A stretch of 64,000 bases of DNA from Candidatus Microthrix subdominans (GTDB lineage Bacteria > Actinomycetota > Acidimicrobiia > Acidimicrobiales > Microtrichaceae): positions 8,704 to 72,703 of the forward strand of contig JADJZA010000005.1 of the NCBI GenBank assembly GCA_016719385.1, given 5' to 3'. How positions within the stretch are numbered: the stretch's first letter is position 1; the number at the start of each line of letters is the position of its first letter. Under the pieces are notes generated by a model. That model saw only the letters and a program-made list of their open reading frames with translations. It ran no database searches and was not told the origin of the DNA. The translations under genes were made by a program, and so were the position numbers. Of the stretch, positions 18,058-25,397 are shown one piece after another.

Positions 18058-20370
18058 TTAGATCTGCAGGTAGTCGTACTCGGGCACAGACTGGCACTTG
18101 CACCCCTTGTGGTCGCCTGGCGACCAGAACCCCCAGGGCGAGGCGGTGTCAACAATGCGGCCGTCGATGGGGATCGGTTTGCCGTCCTGGTCGACGTGGT
18201 AGCGGAACGGGTGGGTGCGCCGGTCGGGACCGTAACGCCAAACGCATGCCACTGGGAGCCCGAACATGGCCACGAGCGGGTCGGCCACAGCCGGACCAGC
18301 CGCCGAGGCCGGATCAAAGTCGAGTCCCTCCGGCGCCGGCAATCCCACAGCTGCAGACTCAGCACGTCGAGCGATAGCGGTAGGCACGACCCCAGGAGTG
18401 TCGTCGAGCGCCCCTGGTGTCTCTGCTCCTGCTGCGGCTTGACCGAGCAGCCACGAGCGCAGCCGGTCGGCTGCCACAGCCCCTGCGTTCGCTGACCACT
18501 CATCCACCTGTCCTCGTGTTGGGCGTGTCCCGCCGGCGATGAGAGGCAGAGCGAGCAAGGCGAGCCACCATTCCTGCGAGGCGTCCTCGGTTTCCTCGTC
18601 GAGCCCTTGCACTGCTGCGCCCGGGGCATCAGCTGCTTGGAGGGTGTGCGAGCTGACCACCTGAGTAAGCGTCGAGCCGCTCTCAGCCGCGAGCGCTGCG
18701 AATACGTGCGGCCCCTTCACCTCGACACCGAGGGACCGGGCTTCGTTCCGTGCTCTGCCCTGCAGCCGTTCCCACCCGGCGAGAGCGGCTGGTGCCGCTG
18801 CGCTCATCACGCGGTCCATGAACCGGCGCTCTGCGTCCGCTACAGCCCGTCCCACGTCGATCTGGTTGGTGGGCGCGGCAGCTGCAGCCTGCACGCTGGG
18901 AGACGCAGGAGCGGGTCGCTCAGCGGGCAGCACGAGCGCTGCGCCTGCGAGGTCGTTCACTTCGCTGTCCCCGCCAGTGTCGTTCTTCTCTGTCTGCTTG
19001 CGCGTGAGCCGCTCGATCAGCTCCAACTCCTCGGGAGTGGGTGCGTCCTCTGGTTCGAACCCACGCGCATCACGCCACGCCGAATGGCCGATCGCACCAA
19101 ACCGGAGCCCGTTGTCAGCAGCACCAGCCTGGTCGGGCTTCCCAACGATCGCTGACGGATCAACCCAGATCGCGCACAGCTCCATGTCAGCCCGAGTGAA
19201 CCCATCCGCCTCGAGCAGAGGCGCCGCAGCAGATTGCATCAACGTAGATGCGATCTCGCGGACCATCGGCCCATACCACCTGCGCCACGACTGGTCCGAG
19301 ATCTTCTCAGCGTTCCACCTGTTCGTGGCTCCGAGGCCAGCCACGTTCTCGACTGCCTCGTCTGCGATCTCGTTGATCCGCTGTCGGGCCTGGTCGATCA
19401 GCTCCTTGAACACCACCGTCACAGGCTTCGAGAGGTTCATTCGCTTGAACTTCTCGACGTAGTCAGCCTTGACCGATAGGACTGGCCCGACCACTTGACC
19501 GCCAGCGTTTGACCGGCCGAGCGCTTTCGTTGCTGCCTCACCGATCGCTGTGGACACGTGATCAGCCCACTGAGAAGGGGTGTCCATCGGGTTCGGGTTG
19601 GCCTCGTCTGGCACCAACGTCAAGTCGGCCGGCACGTTCGAACGGCCGATGCTGCGCTGAGCAGCAGTGAACACGAGCAGGTCTCGGATAGGTTCAAGCG
19701 CCGCGAGCACCCACGCCACCCCGTGCTCAGCCGAGTCGGGCCAAGGAACCATGCACCGCTGAACGATGGCGTCCTCTGGCAGAACTAGCCCGTCGAGCGC
19801 TGGCCTGTTCTCGCCGGTCTTGAGGTCAGCCTTGTAGCTGATCCGCTGGGTGCCAACAAACCGCCACATCTCTCGGGCGCCCTCAGGTGCGCTGGAGCCC
19901 TCAGCTGGTGCGGGGATTGGCCGGTGCATCTCGTCTACCCACCCGCCAACCAGGACCGCTCCGCCCTCCACGTCGTAGCAGACTGACAGTTCGAAGATGA
20001 GCCGAGCGAACCCGCCCGGGCCGGCAGCCAACTGCGAGAGCACGTCAGCGAACGCCAGCACCAGGTCCGATCCCAGAGCAACCGTGGCGCCTTCGGTGAT
20101 CTTCCCGTCAGGGTCAAAGACGGGCAGGATCTTGTTAGAGCGCTGGTCGATGTACCCGGGCCCGAACGCAGCCGACGACACGACTGACGCCTTGCCCTTG
20201 ACGGCCTGATGGATTTCCCCGTAGCGCGAGTACCGCCACGCTTCCTCGATTGCTTCGCTCATCTCACGCTGAGCAGCGCCGGCCGGGGGTGCAGGGTCGC
20301 CAAGCTGCGGGGCCTTTACCGGCCTAACGACCGAGGCCTGGAGAGCAAAGGTGGTTCCTCGTCCTGCCAT
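18058..20370 (-). CDS. Portal protein with C-terminal MuF-like extension
   Basis: 770 residues, well above the usual 450-550 for portals. The N-terminal 450 residues fit a portal: DAIVQRCMVPWPDSAEHGVAWVLAALEPIRDLL, then the long helix region KPVTVVFKELIDQARQRINEIADEAVENVAGLG. The C-terminal 250 residues are Ala-rich helices followed by WRYGPDRRTHPFRYHVDQDG and GDHKGCKCQS. This resembles the end of MuF-type minor head proteins, where a Cys/His cluster closes the domain. The start shares a TGATG junction with the DUF1360-like gene. Confidence 0.7.
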   Translation of the reverse strand: MAGRGTTFALQASVVRPVKAPQLGDPAPPAGAAQREMSEAIEEAWRYSRYGEIHQAVKGKASVVSSAAFGPGYIDQRSNKILPVFDPDGKITEGATVALGSDLVLAFADVLSQLAAGPGGFARLIFELSVCYDVEGGAVLVGGWVDEMHRPIPAPAEGSSAPEGAREMWRFVGTQRISYKADLKTGENRPALDGLVLPEDAIVQRCMVPWPDSAEHGVAWVLAALEPIRDLLVFTAAQRSIGRSNVPADLTLVPDEANPNPMDTPSQWADHVSTAIGEAATKALGRSNAGGQVVGPVLSVKADYVEKFKRMNLSKPVTVVFKELIDQARQRINEIADEAVENVAGLGATNRWNAEKISDQSWRRWYGPMVREIASTLMQSAAAPLLEADGFTRADMELCAIWVDPSAIVGKPDQAGAADNGLRFGAIGHSAWRDARGFEPEDAPTPEELELIERLTRKQTEKNDTGGDSEVNDLAGAALVLPAERPAPASPSVQAAAAAPTNQIDVGRAVADAERRFMDRVMSAAAPAALAGWERLQGRARNEARSLGVEVKGPHVFAALAAESGSTLTQVVSSHTLQAADAPGAAVQGLDEETEDASQEWWLALLALPLIAGGTRPTRGQVDEWSANAGAVAADRLRSWLLGQAAAGAETPGALDDTPGVVPTAIARRAESAAVGLPAPEGLDFDPASAAGPAVADPLVAMFGLPVACVWRYGPDRRTHPFRYHVDQDGKPIPIDGRIVDTASPWGFWSPGDHKGCKCQSVPEYDYLQI

Positions 20371-20939
20371 CAGATCTGGTCCTCATCTGTCATGGAGTAC
20401 AGAGCGCTGACCACACCCGAAGGAGCCGGCGGGGTGTACTCCTCGGGCGGGTCGGGCGTCACTCGGTCCACGAGCCGGTCAAAGATCACAGCCAGCTCGG
20501 AGCCGGCCAGAGTGAGCACGAGCATCACAGCCAGCCCAGACGGGGCAGCGAGCACGACACAGCTCAGCACAGCAGCAACCCAGACCGACAAGCACCACGG
20601 GCACCCGGCGAGATACGCCAACGCTGTCAGCTCCTCGTCTTCGGTGAACCCGGCCCAGTGAGCGAAGCGGGTGCGCACCGAGTCGAGCAGTTTGTCCGCT
20701 GCGACGAGCTGCACCCCTCGGGCGTAGGCAGGGACGAGCAGCACCCACACAACCACGGGCACCGCTGCAGGGTCACCCCGTGCCGCCGCAACCCACACGA
20801 GCGCCACTAGCAGAGCAGCCAACCCGGCTCCGATGGCTCTGCCAGCCCACCGGCGGCGCATCTCTTGGCCGAGCTGCTTGTTGGCCAGGAGGCTCACATC
20901 GAGCCATGCCCGCTGCCACAGTGCTGCGATAGGGCTCAC
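20370..20939 (-). CDS. DUF1360-like membrane protein
   Basis: 189 residues, GTG start in a GTGA overlap. Two membrane segments near residues 35-75 and a further one or two near 120-155. The motif YLAGCPWCLSVWVAAVL is typical of DUF1360, a small membrane family found in actinobacterial phages and Bacillus spores. Its role is unknown. It lies directly upstream of the portal gene. Confidence 0.65.
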   Translation of the reverse strand: MSPIAALWQRAWLDVSLLANKQLGQEMRRRWAGRAIGAGLAALLVALVWVAAARGDPAAVPVVVWVLLVPAYARGVQLVAADKLLDSVRTRFAHWAGFTEDEELTALAYLAGCPWCLSVWVAAVLSCVVLAAPSGLAVMLVLTLAGSELAVIFDRLVDRVTPDPPEEYTPPAPSGVVSALYSMTDEDQI

Positions 20940-21433
20940 AGTCCCACCCCTGCCAGTTTGGCTGCTGCCCGTTCGCACGGCCCGCACCCTGAGCCGCCAA
21001 CAAACCCGAACCGCTCACCCCACCACGTCAGCACGATGCGTTCCTGGCCGATAGCTCGGAGCCGGCCGAGGGGAAGCGTCACGGCGTCTGCCGGGTTGCC
21101 GGGGGCTCGGGGGATGAGCACGAGCCTGGTGGTTGTTCGGAGCACCCGCACCTTGGTCCCGAGGTTGCTCGACAGTTCGCTCTGCCCAAACGGTTTGAAT
21201 GGTTGCGAAGCAAGATCGTCGATCACAACTTCGGGGCCCAGCTGCCACTCCCCTACGGTGAGAGTCCCGTCTTGGTGCACAGCGAGCAGGTCGGTTGGCA
21301 CAGCTCCGAGCACCATGCCAGCGTTCTCGTCGTAGAGCACGAGGTTGTGGTGTGGTGTGGTGCCCCAGAGCGACACGCGTGCCAGCTGCGGGGCTATGGC
21401 GGGACCGGAGTAGAGAAGGATCGGTGCTGGCAT
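20936..21433 (-). CDS. Hypothetical protein with C-terminal CxxC
   Basis: 165 residues, beta-rich (NLVLYDENAGMVLGAVPTDLLAV...), ending GGSGCGPCERAAAKLAGVGL. The CGPC pair resembles a thioredoxin-type or zinc site, but no fold can be assigned. The last residues LAGVGL and the stop-start junction are repeated at the end of an unrelated gene at 51,286. Confidence 0.55.
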   Translation of the reverse strand: MPAPILLYSGPAIAPQLARVSLWGTTPHHNLVLYDENAGMVLGAVPTDLLAVHQDGTLTVGEWQLGPEVVIDDLASQPFKPFGQSELSSNLGTKVRVLRTTTRLVLIPRAPGNPADAVTLPLGRLRAIGQERIVLTWWGERFGFVGGSGCGPCERAAAKLAGVGL

Positions 21434-21456
21434 CCCTCACAGCATAGAACTACCGC

Positions 21457-21726
21457 TCAGCTACTGAGCGAGGTACTCGCAAGAACCGCCGCAACCAGGG
21501 CAGCCGACGCTCGACCGGATATACAATCACCGTCGCGTTCGTAGTTCCAACAGAGACCCAAGAATGGTTCGATGCGTAGCAGCAATGGCAGTCCGGCTGC
21601 CTGGTATCCGTCAGCGCTGAGCACCCAACGAATCCGGCCCGCTGCCGTGGGAAAAATAACCCAGTCACCTACGTCAAGCCGGTAAATCTGAGCTAGTTCT
21701 TCTGGTGTGACAAGTTCAGCGGTCAT
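21457..21726 (-). CDS. Hypothetical protein, 89 residues
   Basis: MTAELVTPEELAQIYRLDVGDWVIFPTAAGRIRWVLSADG...; the start overlaps the end of the 38-residue gene by 11 bases. The middle has a small beta-barrel look (VGDWVIF...RIRWVL). No family recognised. Confidence 0.5.
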   Translation of the reverse strand: MTAELVTPEELAQIYRLDVGDWVIFPTAAGRIRWVLSADGYQAAGLPLLLRIEPFLGLCWNYERDGDCISGRASAALVAAVLASTSLSS

Positions 21727-21832
21727 GGTTGCTCCTCTGCTCGGGGTTCGGGATCGGATCGTCGCGGTCGAGGCGGTCCACATACTCCACAAGGTAGGCC
21801 GCTTCCTCAGGTGTTGGGATGACGTCGCTCAC
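21716..21832 (-). CDS. Small acidic protein, 38 residues
   Basis: MSDVIPTPEEAAYLVEYVDR... ending EQRSNHDR. The GTG start is in a GTGA overlap with the preceding stop, and the end overlaps the next gene. The gene is too short for family assignment, but the coupling on both sides supports translation. Confidence 0.45.
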   Translation of the reverse strand: MSDVIPTPEEAAYLVEYVDRLDRDDPIPNPEQRSNHDR

Positions 21833-22320
21833 AGTGCACCTCTGACCTGTGCAGCCAACTCGGCGGTCGGTTGCTGCTTGCGGGTCTCAGCTATCCGGTC
21901 ACGTGGCACTCTGACCGCCCACGAGTAGCCCGAAGTGACCGAGACGGTCTTGGCGTTCACTCGGAGCACAACGTGCCACGATGACGACCCAGCCTGGCGC
22001 ACAAGATCCCCAGGGGCGAGCGTCTCAAAGTTGGCTGCTGCTGCACTGTCGGCCTCCGCTTGAGCGAGGTGGCGCTGGGCTACAGCCAGCCGGCGCTCAG
22101 CTGTTTGGCGAGCAGCGATCTGCTCGTGCTCAGCCCGGTAGGCGTTGTCGCGGCGAGCGTCCATCCGAGAGCTGCTGCCTCGAGTAATGCCAGACACGAC
22201 CGCAGGGTCGTCCCCGAGCACACCTCGGGCCCGTTTGGTTGCTGCCTCAGCTTTGGTGGTGGCTGCAGCGAGGTCAGCCTCAGCCTCAGCTACCTGTCGG
22301 CGTCGCTCCTCGACGCTCAC
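21829..22320 (-). CDS. Coiled-coil protein with C-terminal beta domain
   Basis: 163 residues. The first 110 are long helices (EERRRQVAEAEADLAAATTKAEAATKRA, QTAERRLAVAQRHLAQAEADSAAA). The last 50 form a small beta unit (APGDLVRQ, WHVVLRVNAKTVSVTSGYSWAVRVP). It ends LAAQVRGAL, a C-terminus nearly shared with the DUF4326 gene at 23,886. Function unknown. Overlaps its upstream neighbour by 4 bases. Confidence 0.55.
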   Translation of the reverse strand: MSVEERRRQVAEAEADLAAATTKAEAATKRARGVLGDDPAVVSGITRGSSSRMDARRDNAYRAEHEQIAARQTAERRLAVAQRHLAQAEADSAAAANFETLAPGDLVRQAGSSSWHVVLRVNAKTVSVTSGYSWAVRVPRDRIAETRKQQPTAELAAQVRGAL

Positions 22321-22589
22321 TTGCTCTGCCCGTAGTACGAGGTCGTTCCGCCATCAACCACTCGCACGTACCGAGGGGCAGCGTTCTGCCCGCAGCCACC
22401 GCACTGGTGCGTCACGATGTCCCACCCCCCATACGAATCGGACTCCCAAACAGGGGCGTCGTCCCAGTCGGAGAGGCGCTGAGTGCTGCAGTGCTCCCAT
22501 CCCTCTGGGTCCCACACGACCGAGAGAGTCCGAGTGATACCAGTCGCTCGGCTCGTGACCGGAACGGTAGCGGTCTTGTTGTTGCTCAT
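22317..22589 (-). CDS. Hypothetical zinc-ribbon-like protein, 90 residues
   Basis: MSNNKTATVPVTSRATG..., with VTHQCGGCGQNAAPRYV near residue 65, a CxxC pair of a possible zinc knuckle. It is translated from a start-associated block (CCTGAGGAGG) preceded by a perfect GGGCGC hairpin that lies inside the end of the upstream gene. Confidence 0.55.
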   Translation of the reverse strand: MSNNKTATVPVTSRATGITRTLSVVWDPEGWEHCSTQRLSDWDDAPVWESDSYGGWDIVTHQCGGCGQNAAPRYVRVVDGGTTSYYGQSK

Positions 22590-22628
22590 GTTGTGCCTCC
22601 TCAGGCTTCTGGGGCGCTAGCTGCGCCC
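22590..22628 (-). promoter_or_regulatory. Start-associated element without promoter (hairpin plus ribosome site)
   Basis: The minus strand reads GGGCGC-AGCTA-GCGCCC (22,628-22,612), then CCTGAGGAGG (22,605-22,596) and the ATG at 22,589. The hairpin is inside the coding sequence of the upstream gene, whose TGA stop is the TGA of CCTGAGGAGG. No promoter accompanies it, which separates this translational element from the promoter copies elsewhere. Confidence 0.7.
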
Positions 22629-22930
22629 AGCATCTCGGGGATCTCGTTGCTGAACTGGAGTGTCCCAGCGTCCACAGCATCTTCGATGCTGCGCTCAATC
22701 TCAGCGGGGAGCAGCTTTAGCTGAGCGTCTGCGTAGAAGCTGCAGCCTCTGGACGCCATCACGAGCACCTGCCGCAGGTTGTCGATCGAGTAGGCGTCCA
22801 CCTCAGTGCTGGTGGTCGAGAACCGCAGCCAACCCTCGTTCTCGCCGGAGAACCAGAACGCTGCGGTCAACTCATCGCCCTCGTTCTGCACAGCCATAGC
22901 CTTAATGCGGTTGGAGTTGTAGTTGGGCAT
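22601..22930 (-). CDS. Hypothetical protein, 109 residues
   Basis: MPNYNSNRIKAMAVQNEGDE..., mixed alpha/beta with a beta stretch (GWLRFSTTSTEVDAYSIDNL) and a helical end (AEIERSIEDAVDAG). First gene behind one of the repeated promoters. No family recognised. Its stop codon lies in the start-associated block of the next gene. Confidence 0.55.
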   Translation of the reverse strand: MPNYNSNRIKAMAVQNEGDELTAAFWFSGENEGWLRFSTTSTEVDAYSIDNLRQVLVMASRGCSFYADAQLKLLPAEIERSIEDAVDAGTLQFSNEIPEMLGAASAPEA

Positions 22931-23011
22931 TCTGTGCCTCCTCAGGCTTCGGGGCTCGCTTTGTGCTCGCCCTCTTGGGTTGAGTGTAACCCACGCGTTA
23001 GCGGGGTGCAA
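22931..23011 (-). promoter_or_regulatory. Repeated promoter-operator-leader cassette, copy 1
   Basis: -35 TTGCAC (23,011-23,006), 17-base spacer, -10 TACACT (22,988-22,983). The operator-like palindrome TAAC-N6-GTTA spans the spacer and -10. The leader includes a GC-rich region and CCTGAGGAGG 6 bases before the ATG at 22,930. Near-identical copies precede genes at 25,285, 29,889, 30,620, 33,944, 43,169, 44,530 and 48,677. Confidence 0.82.
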
Positions 23012-23417
23012 GCGGTGCGGAGCCCGAACCTCTGCACTGGGGGCAGTAGGCCAAGCCGACCACCCGGCCCCTGCACAACTCGCACACCCCAGCAGTCCGC
23101 TCAGCGCCCGTCTCCGAGCTGCTCGAAATGCCGGCCACAGCTGCAGCACTCTGCACAGCTCGACGCAGCAGGGCAGCCAAGCCGGGACGCTCGGGCGTCT
23201 CAGGGTCGGAGGGCTCGTCGATGTCGTTGAGCACAACGAGATCAGGGCAGTGCTCGACTTGTGGGACTGCACTGCGAGCCCGAGCACGAGCACGAGCCTG
23301 GAGGTTACGCTTTCGCTGTGCGAGAGCCACTCGCTCCGCCTGCTCCTCCTCAACGCTGTCGCTCAGATGAGCGAGGAGCGCAGCAGCAGCACGAGCTACC
23401 ACGTCGTCGCCCCTCAC
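22998..23417 (-). CDS. Coiled-coil/zinc-ribbon protein echoing a terminase motif
   Basis: 139 residues, GTG start in a GTGA overlap. Helical first half (SVEEEQAERVALAQRKRNLQ), then PDLVVLNDIDEPSD at about 59-72, and a zinc ribbon near the end (CELCRGRVVGLAYCPQCRG). The central block is almost the Walker B region of the large terminase encoded at 25,398 (PDLIILDDIDEPSD), and the DNA is also alike over about 50 bases. There is no Walker A motif, so it is not an ATPase by sequence. Function unknown; a terminase-interacting or decoy role is speculation. Confidence 0.55.
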   Translation of the reverse strand: MRGDDVVARAAAALLAHLSDSVEEEQAERVALAQRKRNLQARARARARSAVPQVEHCPDLVVLNDIDEPSDPETPERPGLAALLRRAVQSAAAVAGISSSSETGAERTAGVCELCRGRVVGLAYCPQCRGSGSAPLAPR

Positions 23418-23731
23418 GGCTGCCACTCGATCGGGGGCAAGCTGCGCACCCAGTCGTACAGGCCGGGTGCCGCGGCGCCCAACGCCGGGCTGTACTCGCG
23501 GAGCCGGTCGGCGCCGCGGTGCGGGTCGATGTCGTCGTGGATACTGCACTCCGCATAACCGATCGAATAGCGCCAGCACAGATAGTGCATGCGCATCGTC
23601 ACCGGCGCGTGGTCCGTCGAGCACCGCCACGTCTCGTGGCGGGCGCCCCGGTCAATCTTGGCGCCGCAGCCGTCGCAACGGTGATCCTTGCGTGCGACGA
23701 CGAACGCGTAATCCCACGTCCGGAACATCAT
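23414..23731 (-). CDS. Hypothetical zinc-binding protein, 105 residues
   Basis: MMFRTWDYAFVVARKDHRCDGCGAKIDRG... The HRCDGCG block with a later Cys/His pattern (MHYLCWRYS...CSIH) suggests one zinc site. Starts in an ATGA overlap. Such short zinc-ribbon proteins are frequent in actinobacteriophage early regions; role unknown. Confidence 0.55.
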   Translation of the reverse strand: MMFRTWDYAFVVARKDHRCDGCGAKIDRGARHETWRCSTDHAPVTMRMHYLCWRYSIGYAECSIHDDIDPHRGADRLREYSPALGAAAPGLYDWVRSLPPIEWQP

Positions 23732-23889
23732 GCACCTCCCTCGGCGGCGTCCTCGATCGGCCCCGGGTCCGGCTCGATGCCGGTACGGTCGCAATGCTCG
23801 CACTCCACTAGCCGCCACGTGTCGGCGTCGGGCTCAAGTTGCCACCACCCGCCGCCGCCCTCGCAGATCGTGCACTCGTCGCCGCTCAC
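23728..23889 (-). CDS. Small zinc-ribbon protein, 53 residues
   Basis: GTG start in a GTGA overlap with the stop of the DUF4326 gene and an ATGA end overlap with the next gene. It contains two CxxC knuckles 20 residues apart: ECTICEGGGG and ECEHCDRTG, each followed by glycine as in DnaJ-type knuckles. No larger domain. Confidence 0.6.
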   Translation of the reverse strand: MSGDECTICEGGGGWWQLEPDADTWRLVECEHCDRTGIEPDPGPIEDAAEGGA

Positions 23890-24650
23890 AGCGCACCTCC
23901 GACCTGTGCTGCGAGACGCACCAGATCAGGGTCGAGGCTGTAGGTGGCAGCCGTCTGGAGCACCATGTCGTTGCGACACATGCCAGCGTCCAGCCAGCTG
24001 CTCACGTTGCTCGCGATCTCTGCGACAGCCCACTCTGTGCCGTCGATGCGTAGCGCACCGCCGCAGGCGCCCGGCGTGGCCACCAGACCGGGCACCAGGT
24101 CACCGGACCGGAGGCGGCCCACCAGATCACACAGCGTGTCGGCGTGGCACGGGGCATCGAGCGGGCACCAGCAGGAGAGCACGTCAGCGGTCACCAGAGG
24201 GGCGAGATGGCGGGCGAGAACAGCGGGAGGCTTCGACCTGTCGAGATGGTCGAGGTGGTGCTGAAAGCCTCGCACCGCAACCCGTGCCGCCTCGGAGCCA
24301 GTGCAGTCGGTGCGGAGGTTCACCACCTGCTCGTCCGGGGTGATGACACCGAGCAGACCGGACCGTCCTTTGACCACCCGGTAGGGGTTGCCCCAGCGGG
24401 TCGGGCGGCCCACGTAGCGGACGGTGCGCCGCTCCCGCGCTGGGTGTCCGGTGGGTGGCGACGGGAACGGCACATACTCGCCCCCACCGATAGCGAACCA
24501 ACCGCACCCGTCAGGGTCACCGGGCAGCACCAGCGACGGGACACCCGGACGCCGCTGGCCTCGGATGAGCGCCTCGGGGGGGGGGGGGGGTGCCCCCCCG
24601 CGGCGCGACCGGTGGGGCGGGGGCGCAGGCCAGCCCAAGCCCCCCCCCAC
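23886..24650 (-). CDS. DUF4326 family protein (start uncertain)
   Basis: The convincing part begins near 24,440 with VRYVGRPTRWGNPYRVVKG and runs to VLSCWCPLDAPCHADTLCDLVGRL, the two signature blocks of DUF4326, a family common in phages with no settled function. A C-terminal segment of about 75 residues follows and ends LAAQVGGAL. The first 70 residues in this frame run through two long G/C homopolymers (near 24,578-24,600 and 24,635-24,650) whose lengths are unreliable. The true start may therefore be downstream of 24,560 or the gene may be joined to the 24,756 frame. Confidence 0.6.
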   Translation of the reverse strand: MGGGLGWPAPPPHRSRRGGAPPPPPEALIRGQRRPGVPSLVLPGDPDGCGWFAIGGGEYVPFPSPPTGHPARERRTVRYVGRPTRWGNPYRVVKGRSGLLGVITPDEQVVNLRTDCTGSEAARVAVRGFQHHLDHLDRSKPPAVLARHLAPLVTADVLSCWCPLDAPCHADTLCDLVGRLRSGDLVPGLVATPGACGGALRIDGTEWAVAEIASNVSSWLDAGMCRNDMVLQTAATYSLDPDLVRLAAQVGGAL

Positions 24651-24756
24651 CGGGCCCGGGGCTCGACCGGTTCCGGCGCGTCGCTCGCGTGAACCTCTCG
24701 ATACTGTCGGTGATCTCGACGGTCGTCGTGTCGACGTCGACGTGCAGCGCCGTCAC
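24517..24756 (-). CDS. Short gene ending in a G/C homopolymer region
   Basis: Starts MTALHVDVDTTTVEITDSIERFTRATRRNR from ATG 24756, in an ATGA overlap with the preceding gene. The first 30 residues look genuine. After that the frame enters Pro/Gly-rich sequence caused by long runs of C and G that can also fold into hairpins. Either a short protein ending near 24,660 or the N-terminus of the DUF4326 gene; sequencing of the homopolymers decides. Confidence 0.4.
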   Translation of the reverse strand: MTALHVDVDTTTVEITDSIERFTRATRRNRSSPGPGGGGLGLACAPAPPVAPRGGTPPPPRGAHPRPAASGCPVAGAAR

Positions 24757-25094
24757 AGCTCCACTCCTGCTGCTCGGGCCTCAGCTGCGGTCGGTGGCTC
24801 TGCTCGGCGCACGTACGGCCCGGGGCGCACCCAGTGCCCGCACGTCTCAGCTTTGTCGTCCCATTCCTCGGTGAGCACGAGCCCATCCCGGGCACGCTGC
24901 TTAACCGACCGGTACCCGCCGGCCAGCTGGTAGTCGAACTCAGGACGCCAGCCCACCCACGGCTTAGCCTGCTCGATCACTTCGACGCCCCCGAGCAGCT
25001 CGACTGCCTCGCTGCAGCTGATCGGTTTCCCGTCGAGCGTCTCAACGTTGCGCCAGGTGCGTCCGCAGTCGCCGTCCCATTCCTCAGCGCCCAT
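24753..25094 (-). CDS. Hypothetical protein, 113 residues
   Basis: MGAEEWDGDCGRTWRNVETLDGKPISCSEAVELLGGVEVIEQAKPW..., mixed composition with several Trp and Cys residues and an acidic Ala-rich end. The start overlaps the stop of the upstream gene (TGATG). No family recognised. Second gene of the transcript from the 25,359 promoter. Confidence 0.5.
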   Translation of the reverse strand: MGAEEWDGDCGRTWRNVETLDGKPISCSEAVELLGGVEVIEQAKPWVGWRPEFDYQLAGGYRSVKQRARDGLVLTEEWDDKAETCGHWVRPGPYVRRAEPPTAAEARAAGVEL

Positions 25095-25285
25095 CACAGC
25101 ACCAGCCATGAGCGCAGGGCGGCGTCGAACTCCGGCTGAGTGGTCCAGCCGTCCTCGTCGCAGGTCCACAGCATGGGGTTGTTCCGCAGGAACGTGGCCA
25201 GCTGGTCGACGTTAGCGCCGTGGTAGGCGTCGGCACCCTCGTGGGTGAGGGCTTCGGTGGCCAGTGCGGTGTGGTCGGTGCTCAT
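25094..25285 (-). CDS. Hypothetical protein, 63 residues
   Basis: MSTDHTALATEALTHEGADAYHGANVDQ..., ending WTTQPEFDAALRSWLVL. First gene behind a full promoter-operator-leader cassette. An upstream in-frame ATG at 25,324 would add residues encoded by the leader hairpin (MRAQQAPEPEED), but the ribosome site and all other copies point to ATG 25285. Confidence 0.55.
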   Translation of the reverse strand: MSTDHTALATEALTHEGADAYHGANVDQLATFLRNNPMLWTCDEDGWTTQPEFDAALRSWLVL

Positions 25286-25359
25286 GATGTCCTCCTCAGG
25301 CTCGGGCGCTTGCTGCGCCCTCATGTGTTGAGTGTAACCCACGCGTTAGCGGGGTGCAA
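25286..25359 (-). promoter_or_regulatory. Repeated promoter-operator-leader cassette, copy 2
   Basis: TTGCAC (25,359-25,354), 17 bases, TACACT (25,336-25,331), with TAAC-GCGTGG-GTTA in the spacer. The leader has the perfect hairpin GGGCGC-AGCAA-GCGCCC and CCTGAGGAGG. It lies just after the large terminase stop, so it restarts transcription for the small genes between terminase and portal. Confidence 0.82.
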
Positions 25360-25397
25360 GTGGCAGCTCCCCGCAGAGCCGCAACCCGACTGGCAGC

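Noticed and set aside
23261..24343. 360-residue plus-strand frame
   Set aside because: Low-complexity Arg/Pro/Ser translation opposite four coupled minus-strand genes with zinc motifs and DUF4326 blocks.
25286..25342. N-terminal extension of the 25,285 gene (MRAQQAPEPEED)
   Set aside because: It is the translation of the leader hairpin and ribosome block; equivalent leaders elsewhere are out of frame or contain stops.
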